A stretch of DNA of 64,000 nucleotides from Oscheius sp. JU75 (taxonomy: Eukaryota; Nematoda; Chromadorea; Rhabditida; Rhabditidae). Below, piece after piece: positions 26,901-42,032 of the stretch. The notes under the pieces were generated by a model that was not told where the DNA came from, searched no databases, and saw only the letters and a list, made by a program, of their open reading frames with translations. The stretch is from NCBI GenBank assembly GCA_037178855.1, contig JASJZC010000006.1, forward strand, positions 8,474,501 to 8,538,500. The letters run 5' to 3'. The first letter of the stretch is position 1, and each line of letters starts with the position of its first letter. The translations under genes and the position numbers were made by a program.

Positions 26901-29900
26901 GAGGAGGGAACCAGTAAGTTTTTTTGGCTACAAGTCTAGCCAGAAGACTACCCAGACGAATATGCGGGTCAGCATGGCGCAGCCGGTAAGTGCGCTGCCA
27001 ATAAACAATAGGGCCCGGGATCGAGTCCCCGACTTGAAAATTTATTTTATTTTGATTAAAGTAAAGTGTATAACAGTTCTATTTCAGCTGTCTTCAACAA
27101 ACAAGCCGAAACTCTAAGAACAAACACGAACCAACTTGTGGACATCTGCTTCGAATGGCTAGGCAATCCGTCCTCGAACTACCGAAGTATTGTGAGGATA
27201 TCGGAGATGATTAGCAAAGCTCTCTCAATCTATCTTACCCTCTCCCTCGATGTGGTAACCGTTTTTCTTTGTTGCTTTTTTAATCTTTGTTACAGAACGA
27301 TGTCATTGCTCGTTTCTCATCGGCACTCCTTCGATCCTTGAAAAACTGTCCGTCGGAGCTGCTAGTCAGAGTTCTGACCTGCTCTCTTCTTGACAGGTAA
27401 CCTTCTTTTTTCTTTTCTTTTTCTATTTTTCGCTAATATATCAGCTTGTAAGTGGTCTGGTCGGTCCCCTACCGTCTAAGAAGAGTTATACAGAGGTGTA
27501 CACTTATTATTTGAAACACGGACTTGGCGCCTCGTAAATCTATCGTACAGGTCTGATTTTCTGGCTCATATCAGCCATATGAAAGGTCGACGTTACCCTT
27601 GAATATCAGCCGATTTGAGTCACTTGCCTGGATTTACGAGTCGGAACACTAATCAAATTTTTTTCACAGCATTTTGTGGTAAAGCAACTCCCTGTCTTCC
27701 CAATACTCTTGTCCTATAGAATATCGTTTTGTGTTTCAAAAGTTTAAGCTTTCCCCGTCTGGTCAATTTTGGCACCTAATGAGCGTCTTCTAACCTTCAC
27801 ATCTCCGTGGCTATTGAAGTTCATTTGGATTTCTCGACGGCGTTGGAAGGAACTTGATAGAGTTTACCAGAGTGCAGGACATCGTAAAGCCGAAAAGTTT
27901 TTCTAACCAAACTTTTGAGGGTTGCAAGTTTACCACGTTTTGTGGAAGCCTTCATGATACCCTCTCCATGGAGTTCGTTCTTTTACATTTTACTCATCGC
28001 CAGACTTCAAAAAACGGCTTCTCATAATGATGGTGAAGGTTTTCCAACGATTAAACGATAATAAATTTTCTCGATCCATGAAAGTATCATGGGTGTTTCC
28101 ATTAACAGTTGAAAAACCTCAGGCTAGAACAAACTTTTCGGCTTTCTTCTGTTCTGCACTCTGATAGACCCTGACAAGCGCTTTCCAACACCGTCGAGAA
28201 ACTCAAGCTCCCATGCCATTTCGGAAGAAACCTCATGCATCGGTCTCTAATCAAACGCATTCTAGATGCATTTCTCGTCACCCTCCTCCAATGGGAAGCC
28301 TCCTAAGTCTGGACAACGATTCGGAGGATGGCCAGCTGATGGGAGACGGCGGTCCGATGGCTTCGGCTCCAACCAGACGTGTTCTGCATCCTCAGCTTGT
28401 TCCAGCTGTGCTGATAGTCACCACGACGATACTTCAAAAGAGACAGTCAGCCGGTTCAGATTACGAGTATCTGGTTCAAAAGATAGTCAAACGACTGCAG
28501 CAGATTGACCGACACTTTCAGGAAGGACAGAGAGTAGGTGCTATAAGTATTCTTTTGCAAAGAAATGTTTAGTGGATGACTCAGCTGTTCGCTTTTTCAA
28601 CTGAACTGGTCCGTCTGAATGTCTCAAAGCAGGCCATGAGCTCTCTTCTTCAACTCATTACAGCATTGATCAAACGGGATCCGAAGGGCAAGTATATTCA
28701 TGAGATCATGACGTACTATACTGGATCCAATGAGTACAAGGTTAGCTCTGAGAGAGACAGGGAGACAGAGATTTTCAGGAAGTCATCCTGGACTCTCTGA
28801 ACTGTCTCCTAAACGGGGAAAGTCCCCAACCATCGGCCTGTCTCGTCTTCCCCCAACCACTCATGAAACAGGAGGAGAAGGCTGAGATCACAACGAGGAC
28901 CCAGATGGAGGATGTATTCCAGCGCGAGTTCTCCGAAGAGCAAGAAAAGTACATCCAGACGGAGAGACTGGAGGCCGCGGACAAGTATCTGGCCAACAGA
29001 TCCGACGGAGAAACAGAGACAGAGAGACGTCGCGAGAAGAAGAAGCACCTAAGGGACCATTACAGGGGACAGTCGATGGTCGGACTGGATCATTTAGATA
29101 AGTCGACGGTTCCAGAAGGTCCGGACACCGCAGCCCGGGATTCAGCAGCTTCAATTCTCTTGAATGAGCCCAACTATGTCAGCTCGTACGACGGACTGAC
29201 TCTATCTTTTTGGGTCAAAAGAAAGGCTCTCTCTCGAATCGCTAAGCTTCCGGCTCTTCATTTGGTCTCTATCGGAGGCGAAGAACTGACTGCGACGTGT
29301 TGGCTGAGTAGCAAAGGACGTCTGGTTATGGAAGTCTACACTAAGGAGTTCATTTTCTCCAGGTAGTCCGAATAGTTTTGAGAAAAGGAACAGATGTTTT
29401 AGAATACGGTTCAAGGGAATGATAGCGGAAGACAACTGGACTCATGTCACGTATGGTATCAAACTGTCGACGGAGTTTCTCTCTGCCCATGTAAGTGGCT
29501 TACCTCGTTTGAATCTGTCTCTCTCTGCCTCTACGTCGCTCGAGGAGACAAAAACGTTTATCAAGGCTAGGGAACGAACCCGACTTGTTTGGTTTCGTTG
29601 TCGGAACTCCAACCGACTGCGCTATCTCCAAAGGCGGACCACGCCGATTGCGTACTTCTGGTAGAGCTAAAAAGAAGTTTCAGGTCACAATTGGAGACGA
29701 CTTCGTCACCAAAGAAGTACCTCTCGTGGTCAAGATTAGCAGTCCGACTTTCCCACTGACTGTCTCTTTCGGTTCGACACAGAAGAGACAGAGTGGAGAA
29801 TATAGGATGTCGACAATCTTCAGCTTCAAAGGGCTACTACCCCCGTCTTGTATTCTTACCTTGACGGCCCTTGGCTGCCGATTGAGCTCCCTATCAGAGA

Positions 29901-32900
29901 CGAAACTACACACACTGGTGGCCAACATGTCGACCATAACCACCTCCAAAATGATCTCCTTGAAACAACATACTCTGGAGATGGTCAGACGAGATCCGTC
30001 GCAGTTTGTACAGAAAGTTCAGGTGAGAGAACTGAATGACAGTGACAGTGGCTTTCTTCAGAGAGCTGTCGTCTTTGTAATCCGCTCCAGCCAGGCTCTG
30101 AACTACGGGATTAGTGTCCTACCACAGGGCATCGACGCTGCCTCCCTGATCAGTCAGCCACCACTTCGGATGGCCTTCCTGAAGTTCTTCCCGATCAACT
30201 GGAAAGCTGGGCGGATTCAAGAGTTCTACCACACGTCCACTGACAGTCTAGCCAGTCTTGGCGGGTTGAGATTCTTGGTCTATCTCTACGCCAAGGCAGT
30301 GAGCGACGGGCTCTCGTTTACCGTACAATTGAAAGCTCTGAATCTGCTGCTCTCGACTGTTCGAACCGGATCACTGCTGACTACTGAAGCCAAGGAGATC
30401 AATCTAGCTGTTATTTTGAGCAGGATACTGACCAGTCCACAAGCAGCTGTCAACGATGAAATGCTTGATGTGAGTAGCCTATTTAGTCTCTCTGTCACTC
30501 TGTTTCTCTGCCTTTCTGTCTCGAATTGAAAGATTCCAGGTCCTGCTCCGATTCTGCATCGAGTTCACCGACTACAATCTGTATCTGGAAGACTTGCATA
30601 CCTCGAGGGAAGAGTCAAGCGAGAGTCTATACGAGCTCGATTCCTATAATGTGAGTCCCTTCGACAAAACCAAGAATTTTGGAATATTTAGGCCGTTCTC
30701 CGCGAGCCTGAACTCTTGGTCACACTCTGTTGTCGCTATGAGATATGGCAGCGGGACAGATTCATCTACTGGAGAAAAATAGTCCATCATATCTCGAACA
30801 TTCTTGACCCGGAAATTTGCTCAACACCGCACAAGTTCAATCGAAATCAACTGGTGGCGGAAGACATGCTTCCAAAGTTTCTGCATGTAGGTAGCAGAGA
30901 GACAGAGAGGCAGAATGACAAATGATGATTCGTTCTTTAGTGTATCCAAGAGATGATTGGCAACATCATCGACTTCCCGGACTTTGACGAGGCCGAATTT
31001 GTGACCGATGTTCGAGCAATCATACAGTTCTTGCTCGGCTCGCCCGAGACACCTCAAACTGTCGCCCAGCTCTGGCACTTTGTCTTTCTCAGCCATCCTG
31101 CAAATGACGCCTACATCGAACACCTGGTACAGGGACATACCTCTTGGATTGTGCCAGGTAAGAGGCTGCTTTACACTTCTACTAGTCATCGCATTATAAT
31201 TTTTTGTACGGGTGAATAGGAAGAGATGGATAGGTTGGCTCATATACGTTGGCAACGATAGGATAGAGACAAAAGACAGTCATTGAACTTATTAGGCTAC
31301 CAAAAGAAATCTTGACCAGTTTGACTCACCAAAGCTTCAATTCTACACTTTTACCCATCAGGATCAGAGATTGCCAAACGTTCTGAACAGAGTGAGAAAT
31401 AGTCACTGACAGGCTGACATAAACAGAATAAGAGCAAGCTCTGTTATGATCTGAGGTAAGGGAAACTGCCAGAAACTGACAGAGACAGGGGTTATAGGGC
31501 TGGTGTCTTTTCATATGACTCTCTTCTAGAGCTGTTCCGCGACGCACCAGAAGGAGAACTGATTGGCGATTCTCCCTTGAGTCAGCGTCTTCGACAGTAC
31601 AATGAGCTTTTGGGAGTTGACTACTTGAAACAGAGCTGGAAGAATGGAAGCTCTCCCTATGAGATGAGACGGGTTTTCGAAGAAATGGCTGAAATCTCTG
31701 AGGAAGATGTTCTCACGCGGAAACCTATGGTAAATTATCTGGGTAGACGAGAAAAATTATAAAATTCAGCTTTTTGAGCTCCCTGACTCTAGCAGTAGCT
31801 TCGACAGCGGGCTCGAGCACGGTGAACCTATGGAAAGAGGGAAGGAGGAGAAGAGTCATACGAGATGGGTAGTCTCTCTACGAGCCGCCATGATGGACAT
31901 CTTGGCTACGGTTCTCCAAAATGGGTCGGACTCTCTGCTAGCTTGTCTACAGCACGATGTACTCTCGTGGCATGTGAGTGACAGAAAGATAGACATAGAG
32001 ACGGATCAATTTTAGGCGATCGTCATCCTGATGTCCCACCAGCCCGATGCTCGAGTTCGGAATGCCGTTTGTGACATGCTCCAGAAATTCCTCCTCCGGT
32101 GCCCCCCATACACCAAGATTGCATTTCTCCGTCTCCAAGGCTTCCAAATCCTGGCCACCCAGCTCCGATCCTACCCTCCCACCCAGGAAATTGCCGATTT
32201 TCTCTTTAGCATGATGTGTGGCGAGACAATCCGGCTGGGTGATGGTCTCGATCAGACCCATTTGACCACTATGAAGGTCGATCAACTCTCTTGTGAGAGT
32301 CTGCACGCCATTTTGGTTATCTTCGAGAATTCCGTGACCGATGCCCCACTGTTCTGGAACGTGTCCAATGCTCTCTTGAAGACGTTCGAGAACAACTCTC
32401 AATTGCAACAAGCCATGTTGGATTTCGGGCTAATCGATGCCATGGTCGCCTCGTTGAGGAAGATTGCCTACCATACCCCTAAGAACTACGACATTGTCAC
32501 GGAGAGGCCGACCACGTCGCCACAACTGGAATGCTGGAACAACCTGGCTCAGAGAATCATCATCTCAGGAATTCCGTACAGCGATCCTGTACTTGCTAAA
32601 AGCTGCGAGAGATTCATCTGGTTGCTTCAGTTGGCCGATATTCAGGCAGCAAAGAGCAAGAGATATTCGGAGGAGAGAAGAAGACAGGGACATACAGTGA
32701 TTAGAGGACAGCTTTGCCAGGTGAGGCAGAAAGAAACAGACAGAGAAATAAAGAGACAAAGAGAGAGACAGCCCACTTGGACATCCAATTGAGCTCATCC
32801 AAATTCCAGATGCTCCACTGCTGGATCGAGTCCATCCGCGTCGTCTTTAGCGAAGAAGGACGGTCGGCCAGTGCTTCCAGTAGTGTCGACTCACTGTACA

Positions 32901-35900
32901 AACGTGGCGATGCCGAGTCCTCATCCTCCTCTCCCTCGACGGAGGTCGACTTTGACTACTGTGAAGACGCGATCACCCCGGAGAAGGCCACTCTATTGGA
33001 TGGAACCAGTCCCGGAGCCGCATTCTTTGTCCGACCGTTTGCCAACTTGAAAAATCGGATCATGGGTCCGATATCGAGGAAAGCCTTGAAATGTCCCTAC
33101 AACAAAAGAACTGGTCCGGCACCCCTGGCCTCGACTGATAATCTACTGGAGAGAATTATCTTTGCTCTGGATGTCATCTCGACCATCTGTTCTGTACTCA
33201 TACCCACAGCCGAGGTCACAGAGGAGGAAGAAAACCTCTTCCACTTCTACCTGTATTTTCTCTTGGCTAGTTGGAAGAGGGAGAAGGAGAACCAGAGGAC
33301 GGCTGGGCAGACAGTCTGGAACAGGCTCATAATCATGTGTCGGGACAGAGTGAGAGTACATTTAGCCCAAATTGTGGCCTTTGTTTTGTTCCCGGCCCAG
33401 AGAAAACTTTACGAGAATACTGTAGCTACCAATCCAAACACGCGTGAGTTTAGAAAGAGTACATACTAATTTTGACTGCTTCAGCTGTCTACCCATCTTG
33501 GAAGTCAGAATGGGTCGAGGAGAAACGGCGCCAAGTGGTTAGAGCTCTCTGTCACGAGCTACAGTACCGACAAAGCCTATCATCGATTCTCAGTGTTAAC
33601 TTGGTAAGTGATAGTGACTACCTTTGTTAGCAATGTGAATCTTCTTCTCCTCGGTTTCGGTTCCATCGGGTCGAATGGGGTTCAGCTCCAGTCTCTCCTT
33701 TTCATCTCTCCTAATGCAGCTGAGACTGTGGAGTCGAACAGAAGACAGGCATAGCTTCAAGAACGTGGAGCTCGCTTTTTCTGAAGTAGACTACTGAGTT
33801 CTTGAGACGAGAGAAGTCTACCATCTGATGAGAACGAAAACGCTGAACTAGTTTGCCAAACTTTGAAATTGCGAACTTTAGACTTGACATGTCAAGGCGT
33901 GCCAACGATTTGTATTCAGATGGGCATGGACAGAAACAGACAGGGAAAGTAACAAACCGCTTTCAGGACTACGAGTATGCTCTCTGTCTTGGCCTCTATG
34001 ACCTGGCCTTCCTGTCTCCGATGAAAGCTCCCTTTGAGACCGACTTGACCACCATGATCAAGTTTCTTACCTCTGGAAAAATGGGCTCCTCCATCGAAGG
34101 ATTCACCTCAGAGTGTCTGAACAACATGACCACCGACGAGATTCTCAGTCTGCACAGTTTCTCGCAGCACCGGAAGGGGATTATGGCTCAGCTGAGAAGC
34201 AAGATGGAAATGTATAGAGACACCGAGAGCAAGGTGACAGCCGAAATCGGTAGTGTCGCTATGGAGGTGACTCGCGAGGTCGCTGAGCAGATGAATGTCC
34301 CAAGAAAGATCTTCATGCGGGCCTCGAAACAAGCTATTGGACAGTTTGTCGATGCCGAGACGTCGCTTTTGAGCATTGCGAAGGAGATCTGTCATCCGGG
34401 AGCCATCTGCTTCGAACAGCGGCATTGGCCAGTTGGATGGGCTCTGGATTCGACTGAGGGACCGATGAGAGAGAGGAGACGTCTGGTTCCGTACCAGTAT
34501 CCTTTCGAGTCCAGATTTTTCGCCGTGGAGAAGAGGAACGAAGTGACAGCCGTGAGCTTTGAAACTCCGTTCCAGCACCTGCTCTTTGACAGTGTGAGTT
34601 CTTGCCTCTCTGTTTCTGTTTCTCTGCTTTTCTGTCTCTCTTTATCTCTCTAAAAAACATTTCAACAGCACACTTTCAGGAAGGAAGACCTCTTCGCTCC
34701 TTCCACGACGCTGCCCAGCTGGACGAACACATCAAACTTTTTCTTGACGCCACGGTTCTGCGAGGGACTTTCGAATGCCAAGGAGAGTTGCACGTCGGAG
34801 ATACGAGGCTGCATTTTGTCGGAGAGAGGGCCCAAACTTCCCAAAAGGGGAGTCTCTGTGATGTGATCACTCTGACTTGGAGTTTCGACCAGATCACTGA
34901 AATCCAAATGAGAAACCATCTCTTGAATGACGTGGCACTGGAAGTGTTCATTTCCAACGGGGAGACTTATTTGATCGTTTTTCAGACCAATGAGGTAACT
35001 TTCCCTCCAGGGCCACAACCACTCTGTTTCAGAAACGGGGTCAGTTTGTGAAGCTACTGAAAGAATCTGGTCTCGACCATCTGTTCCCGAACACTTCGCA
35101 ACTCATTCAATCCGTCGTGCAAGCTTGGCGACATGGAACTCTCTCCAATTTTGAGTACCTGATGTTCCTTAACAAGCTGGCTGGACGGTCATTTAACGAT
35201 CTAATGCAGTATCCGGTCTTCCCCTTCATCCTGTCCGACTACACTTCGGCCACGCTGGATCTAAACAACGCCTCCTCGTTCAGGTATGTGGTCTGTCTCT
35301 CTGTCTCTATATCTCTCCGTCTTTCTGTCTCTCTCCCATTCAATACCCTGTTCAGAAACCTCCAAAAGCCGATGGCCATCCAGGACAAGAGAATGGAGTC
35401 CCACTACGTCTCCAACTACAACTGTCTCCAAGCCGAGTGTTCCAGGGATCCAGAGAGTGGACCTCTCCACTTCGGACCCTACCATTACGGTAGTCATTAC
35501 TCAAACAGCGGAATCGTCGTTCACTATCTGGTTCGTCTGAGTCCTTTCACCCAGATTGCTCTGGAATACCAGGTGAGAATGGTTTAAGAATGTAGAAAGC
35601 AAAGACTTTAGGACAACAATTTCGACATTCCTGACCGTCTCTTCAATTCGATCGAGGCCACATGGCGTCTATCGAGCAGCGAATCGACCACCGATTTCAA
35701 GGAGCTTATCCCGGAATTCTTCTGTCTGAGCGAGTTTCTTGTGAACAAGGAGAGGTTGGATCTTGGGGTGCGGCAAGCCGGTGACCGGGTTGGATCTGTC
35801 CGTCTCCCAGCCTGGGTCCCGCAGGACAATCCCCGACTCTTCACACTGATTCATAGACAGGCGCTGGAGGCTGCTGTGGTCACGCAGAATCTACACTCAT

Positions 35901-37650
35901 GGGTCGACCTCATCTTTGGATACAAACAGACAGGGAAACCAGCTCTGGACTCGATTAATGTGTTTCATCCGGCGGTAAGCTTGTCACAGTCTCTCTCATG
36001 AACAAATTCAGACCTACCTCAACCGGCTGAACGCCGACAAGATCCTCGACGAACTCTCCCAATCGGCTCTTCGAACAATGGTCAAAAGTTACGGGCAGAT
36101 GCCTATTCAGGTAGAGTAGGATTATGGGACTCTCTACAGATTTTTCAGATCCTCCAAACACCTCATCAGCCCCATCTGTATGCCGGAAAAGATAAGAAGG
36201 AGAAGGATAAAGACAAGGAGAAAATCCGACCTCCGGCTCCGCTACCCTCAGTAGTCGGGGTTAGATGGGGAGACTACGTGGGCAGTCCAGAACAGGATCC
36301 CTCTCAGATACAAGTGACTCTCTCCGTCAAGGTGCGTCTCTTTGAGACTCTCATTAGTCTACTTCGCAGTCGTTTGGACTACAGTTAGCTTTCTAGTTGA
36401 GCTACCACAAATTGAGTGACTTGCCACCTAATTGCCAATAATTCTTGACTTGCCATCTTTGCTTTGTGGCCTCGGTCAAACACAAACAAACCAACAGTCA
36501 ACTACATGCACCATTGCGCTTTCATAGTTAAGATTCAGGGACTAAAGTCGGATCGTCTAGGCAGCATCGTTTCCCTACTTGATGGAACTGTCGCTGGATG
36601 TACTAGAGACACAGTTCTCATCTCTCTGTCAGCTTCGGAGAATCCCTCGGATCTGCTGTGCAAGACCAAGGCTCAAAGCTGTCTGGCCGCTGTCTCTTGG
36701 CTCTTCTCAGACTCTGTTCTTCGACTTAGACTCATCCAACCGGACCTCCAGCCCTGGATAAACATTCTGGACTACCATGGGTCAAAGGTGGGAACAGAGA
36801 GACAGAGAGAAAGGGAGCCGCTATTTTTTCAGATTTCGAAAGTGACTTACTCCTCTACGAATCACTTGTTATTCATCGCCTTCACCTCGGGCCTTATTCG
36901 GGTTTTCCACATTGAATTCGACGGAAAAGGTCTCCGAACTATCTCCTTCCGCTCGGATCTACTGGCTCACCATTCATCGGTCGACTGTCTCCTGGTCTGC
37001 GACGAGTTCAGTACTGCTGTCTCTGGCGACTCGGACGGAAAAGTTGTCGTCTGGGACATTAACCGTCTGTCCTTCGTTCGCGTTCTAAGACAGCCGTCTC
37101 TTCCAGTCTCGTCTCTCTGCATCTCATCGACATCTGCCGATATAGTGGTCGTCTCTCAACTTGGCTATGGGAGTAGAGTCGAACTTTTTACGGTAGGCCT
37201 CCCTCTATCTCTCTGTCTCTCTGTCTCTCCATCTCTCTATCTCTTTGTCTACTCACTCTCGACCCTATTCTTTCAGATCAATGGTGACCTCGTGGGTTCT
37301 ATTGGTACAGAAACGCCGGTGATGAGTGTGACGATGACGAATCAGCCAGAAGGCTGTGCTGTAAATAGTATGGCTCTGGGCATGCAAGACGGTCACATCA
37401 GGTAAACAAGCTTAAGGATGAGTCATAGACTGTTTTCAGACTCGTCGAGATGTGGTGTTTAACAGTCGTGCGGGACATCTGGTACGAGAAGGATCAGGAT
37501 CCCATCATCAGTGTCACATTCGCCTCCAATGGACGAAAACTCTTTGCACTTTTGGCCAGCGGTCGAGTTCTCTGCTGGCAGAGCACAGCCACTTTGTCAA
37601 AACTGAAAGCCCCACCTTTTGCCTTTATCAATCCACACGATATGACTTAG
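23948..37650 (+). CDS. LYST: Lysosomal trafficking regulator homologue (BEACH-WD40 protein)
   Basis: Giant cytosolic protein controlling size and traffic of lysosome-related organelles; loss in mammals causes Chediak-Higashi/beige. Many exons over 13.7 kb. Order: helical ARM/HEAT-like N-region (24-29 kb); a ConA-like lectin segment around 29.1-29.9 kb ([29 protein letters not shown]); more helical repeats (30-34 kb); the family-specific [15 protein letters not shown] at about 34.4 kb; a PH-BEACH domain (34.7-35.06 kb); a BEACH domain (35.1-36.1 kb: [51 protein letters not shown]); then WD40 repeats (36.5-37.6 kb; [29 protein letters not shown]). [13 protein letters not shown] between BEACH and WD40 is diagnostic for LYST within BEACH proteins. 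The start codon is the first ATG of the first convincing exon ([17 protein letters not shown]) and may be too far downstream. AATAAA at 37769 lies inside the convergent Ly6-like gene. Confidence 0.92.
24199..24259. repeat. Hairpin repeat family, copy 2 (LYST first intron)
   Basis: Left arm GATGCTTTGCGAAGTTGTAG, right arm CTACAACTCTGTAGAATATCG, 20 bp apart. Same family as the copies near 11.6, 24.46, 41.13, 48.91 and 49.15 kb. Confidence 0.6.
24329..24396. repeat. Imperfect hairpin CGCCCGTACYGCCT
   Basis: CGCCCGTACCGCCTTA faces TAAGGAGGCAGTACGGGCG across about 17 bp, between hairpin-family copies 2 and 3. A related CGCCCGTACTGCCTCGGC occurs at 49047, also beside hairpin-family copies, so it may belong to the same larger element. 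Confidence 0.55.
24455..24560. repeat. Hairpin repeat family, copy 3 (LYST first intron)
   Basis: GTGTTCGGCAAAGTTGTAG with inverse CTACAGCTTGCAAAATATC. The tail GTCCGAAAACAACGTGTACGC resembles tails of copies 1 and 4. Confidence 0.55.
26970..27035 (+). repeat. tRNA-derived SINE-like element in a LYST intron
   Basis: A-box-like TGGCGCAGCCGGTAAGTGC and B-box-like GGGATCGAGTCCCC in tRNA-like spacing, between coding exons. Confidence 0.6.
27818..28215. mobile_element. Long imperfect foldback in a LYST intron
   Basis: The left arm includes TTTCTCGACGGCGTTGGAA, CCAGAGTGCAGGACA and GCCGAAAAGTTT (about 27835-27905). The right arm (about 28130-28205) is its inverse with scattered differences (TTTCTCGACGGTGTTGGAA, ATCAGAGTGCAGAACA, GCCGAAAAGTTT). 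Weaker pairing continues inward (CCTTCATGATA against CACCCATGATA). The whole can form a stem of well over 100 bp, typical of a decayed foldback transposon. Confidence 0.65.
29566..29634 (-). repeat. tRNA-derived SINE-like element in a LYST intron
   Basis: Minus strand: A-box-like GATAGCGCAGTCGGTTGGAG, B-box-like CGGGTTCGTTCCC. It sits between two coding exons of the lectin-like region. Confidence 0.6.
33735..33905 (-). repeat. Coding-like dispersed relic in a LYST intron
   Basis: Inverted homologue of 18865-19030. The minus-strand frame is open over about 64 codons and includes [17 protein letters not shown] and [10 protein letters not shown]. It lies in an intron opposite to LYST. Probably a decayed mobile-element coding segment; the family is not recognised. 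Confidence 0.5.
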
Positions 37651-37758
37651 CCTCTCTTAGTTACAATTTCGGGTAGTCTCTCTTTAACCGGTCTCATCAG
37701 CACAAGCCTAGTCAAGCTGACAGTCTCTTCATTACGTGTGACCCTTACATTTCAAAGT

Positions 37759-38220
37759 TTATCTGTTCAATAAAGTGATGAAAAGAAAAAAGAGTGAGGA
37801 AAAGAGGGAAAAAGAGGATGAGGTACTGTTACAGTAGTCGGTGTTGCAGCAACAGATCTGTAGACCATTCTTGCTCCAGCAGTTGCTGATCTGGAAGTTC
37901 GATTTCAGTTCCTATCTCTGTTTCTCTATCTCTGTCTCCCTCTGTCTCACTGTCTCCTTAACATAGCCTACCTGCGTGGCGTAAGGATCATAGGGATCGT
38001 TATCTGAATTCCTGGCACAATCTCCTTGAGTATCACAGTCGTACTCGACCACCCCAGTCGTCCCTACGACTCTTTTGCACCAGTCCGAGTAGCATTCCGT
38101 GTTCAGAGGACGCCGTGATTGTCCATACTCTGCCGCTGGACTTTGGAGACATTGGATAGCCGATTCGGCTTGGAAGGGAAGCAGAAGTAACAAGAGGACG
38201 TTTAGAAAGAACGGCGACAT
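37759..38220 (-). CDS. Small Ly6/uPAR-like GPI-anchored protein
   Basis: Two exons (37972-38220, 37759-37890) join in phase to 126 aa. Signal peptide MSPFFLNVLLLLLLPFQAES; Cys-rich core with CLQSP, ECYSDWCKRVVG, CDTQGDCA and the ending ICCCNTDYCN, matching the CC..(D/N)xCN close of three-finger Ly6 domains. After a Ser-rich stretch, a hydrophobic tail (FSLFSSLFFLFITLL) ends the protein, as in GPI-anchored members. An extracellular membrane-anchored location is inferred. It converges on LYST: 108 bp separate the stop codons and the LYST AATAAA lies inside this coding sequence, so the mature transcripts probably overlap. Confidence 0.75.
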
Positions 38221-39004
38221 TTTAGTGTCTGACGCTAGAGTGGGTATGTGCCTTGAGTCAGAGAGACAGGCAACAAACATAACAGTGGGAGGCCGCGGGA
38301 ATCTTTTATGGCAGAGGTACGAGCTGTAGTCTAATCCGGTTGAAAGTTGGGTTAGTCTGTCTAGTTGAAAACTTCAACTTTTTTGTGAAGGGTACCACCC
38401 CAGCTTGTATATTTTCTGTCAAATTTGCATACTATTTGTACAGCCGACCTAAGCAAACATCCAAGCTATCACATGGACGTTGTTCATCACAAAAACAGGA
38501 CGTTAAAAATAAAATGTACGAATGAATCGACGCATAACTAAGTACGTTATTTGTTGACGCACTATTGCGTACCGTTTATAACGACGCAAATTTGCGTACC
38601 GCGCAGTTTTTTTCGTCGCTCACTTTTCCATTTCTCTTGCCCTTTTTCAGCCTTTTCACCTACTTTTTCACCGATTTTATTTATCGTACACCTTCTGTAA
38701 GCCGTTGTCTTAAACATAGCGTAAAAAATTGCCTCTACAGCAGGCAGAAACCGTGGAGGAAATGTAAAAAATTATTTGTTCAGAAACGAACCAAGATCTG
38801 TGGCCTTACTCTGTAATTTTCCACCATTTTTGTCTTCCAGGTACTTCTTTGCCCAGATTAACTCGATTAGCACAGCTAAGAATTGGAAAAGTTGAGAAAA
38901 AAGACAATCGAAGTTCCGATTTAGAGATTGCAAACGATTCACACTGCCTCCTTGTTCTTTCCCCGCTTTTTCGTACCTCTATTCTCATGTTAAGTCTTCA
39001 GAAA
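38221..39004. other. Divergent spacer between the Ly6-like gene and the CCCH gene
   Basis: No coding sequence supported. It holds three GACGCA/TGCGTAC palindromic motifs (38528-38600, listed separately). The next gene follows the acceptor CTTCAG ending at 39001. Confidence 0.35.
38528..38600. promoter_or_regulatory. Cluster of GACGCA..TGCGTAC palindromic motifs
   Basis: Three related units in 73 bp: CGACGCATAACTAAGTACG (38528), GACGCACTATTGCGTACC (38556) and ACGACGCAAATTTGCGTACC (38581). They are inverted-repeat-like and lie about 400 bp before the CCCH gene. The same motif stands at 44007-44036 between two other divergent genes. Function unknown. Confidence 0.45.
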
Positions 39005-39596
39005 ATGTCTCAAAACACCGAGAGCGGCAAATACGGAGTGCCATGCAAGTTCTATCGAGCCGGAAAGCCGAATTCGTGTCGAAACGGCGAGGAGTGCTAC
39101 TTTATACATGACGATACGGCTGCGCCTCGTGGCCGAAGCTACAGTCGCTCGAATTCACAAGAAGAGGCCCCATATAGCAATGTAAGGTTGTCATTTTGCT
39201 TTGTACAAGGTTTTTTTTTTTAGCAATATTCATACCAGAAAACGCACTATATTCGGAAAGTCGCCATCGATCCGTGAGTTTTCCCAGTTTTTAGGCCTAT
39301 TTTTCATTTTTAGAAAGTACAAATACATTGCTGACAAGGCCAAGCCGGATCCAAATGCCCAGTCAGTCCGTGTGACAATTTCGAATACGGCCAATCCGAG
39401 GTCGAGACGGTTCGCCCTATTTTTTGTCCTAAACCCCTTTTTTTGCAGAAATTCAGCAAAAATGGTTGTAGCAGACGATCCGACAGTTTATTCATGCCTG
39501 GACAAGTTAACGCTCGAGGATTCTGAGCAATTCGAGGCCGAAGAGTTCACTTTGGGCAGTATTCCTTTGCTACCTCCTCCCCTCTCGATGGCTTGA
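39005..39596 (+). CDS. Small CCCH zinc-finger protein
   Basis: Four exons (39005-39181, 39224-39273, 39314-39400, 39449-39596) join in phase to 153 aa. One finger near residue 14-35 has the pattern C-x10-C-x5-C-x3-H (PCKFYRAGKPNSC.., then CYFIH). An Arg/Ser-rich stretch follows (RGRSYSRSNSQ). The C-terminal half is acidic and ends with Pro-Leu repeats (IPLLPPPLSMA). CCCH fingers of this spacing usually bind RNA; a post-transcriptional role is inference. The start follows CTTCAG by three bases, compatible with spliced-leader addition. Confidence 0.8.
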
Positions 39597-39648
39597 TGTT
39601 ATTTTTGTGTAAGTATTTATATTTTGTTGTACAGTGAAGAAGGCACTA

Positions 39649-42032
<2,384 letters not shown>

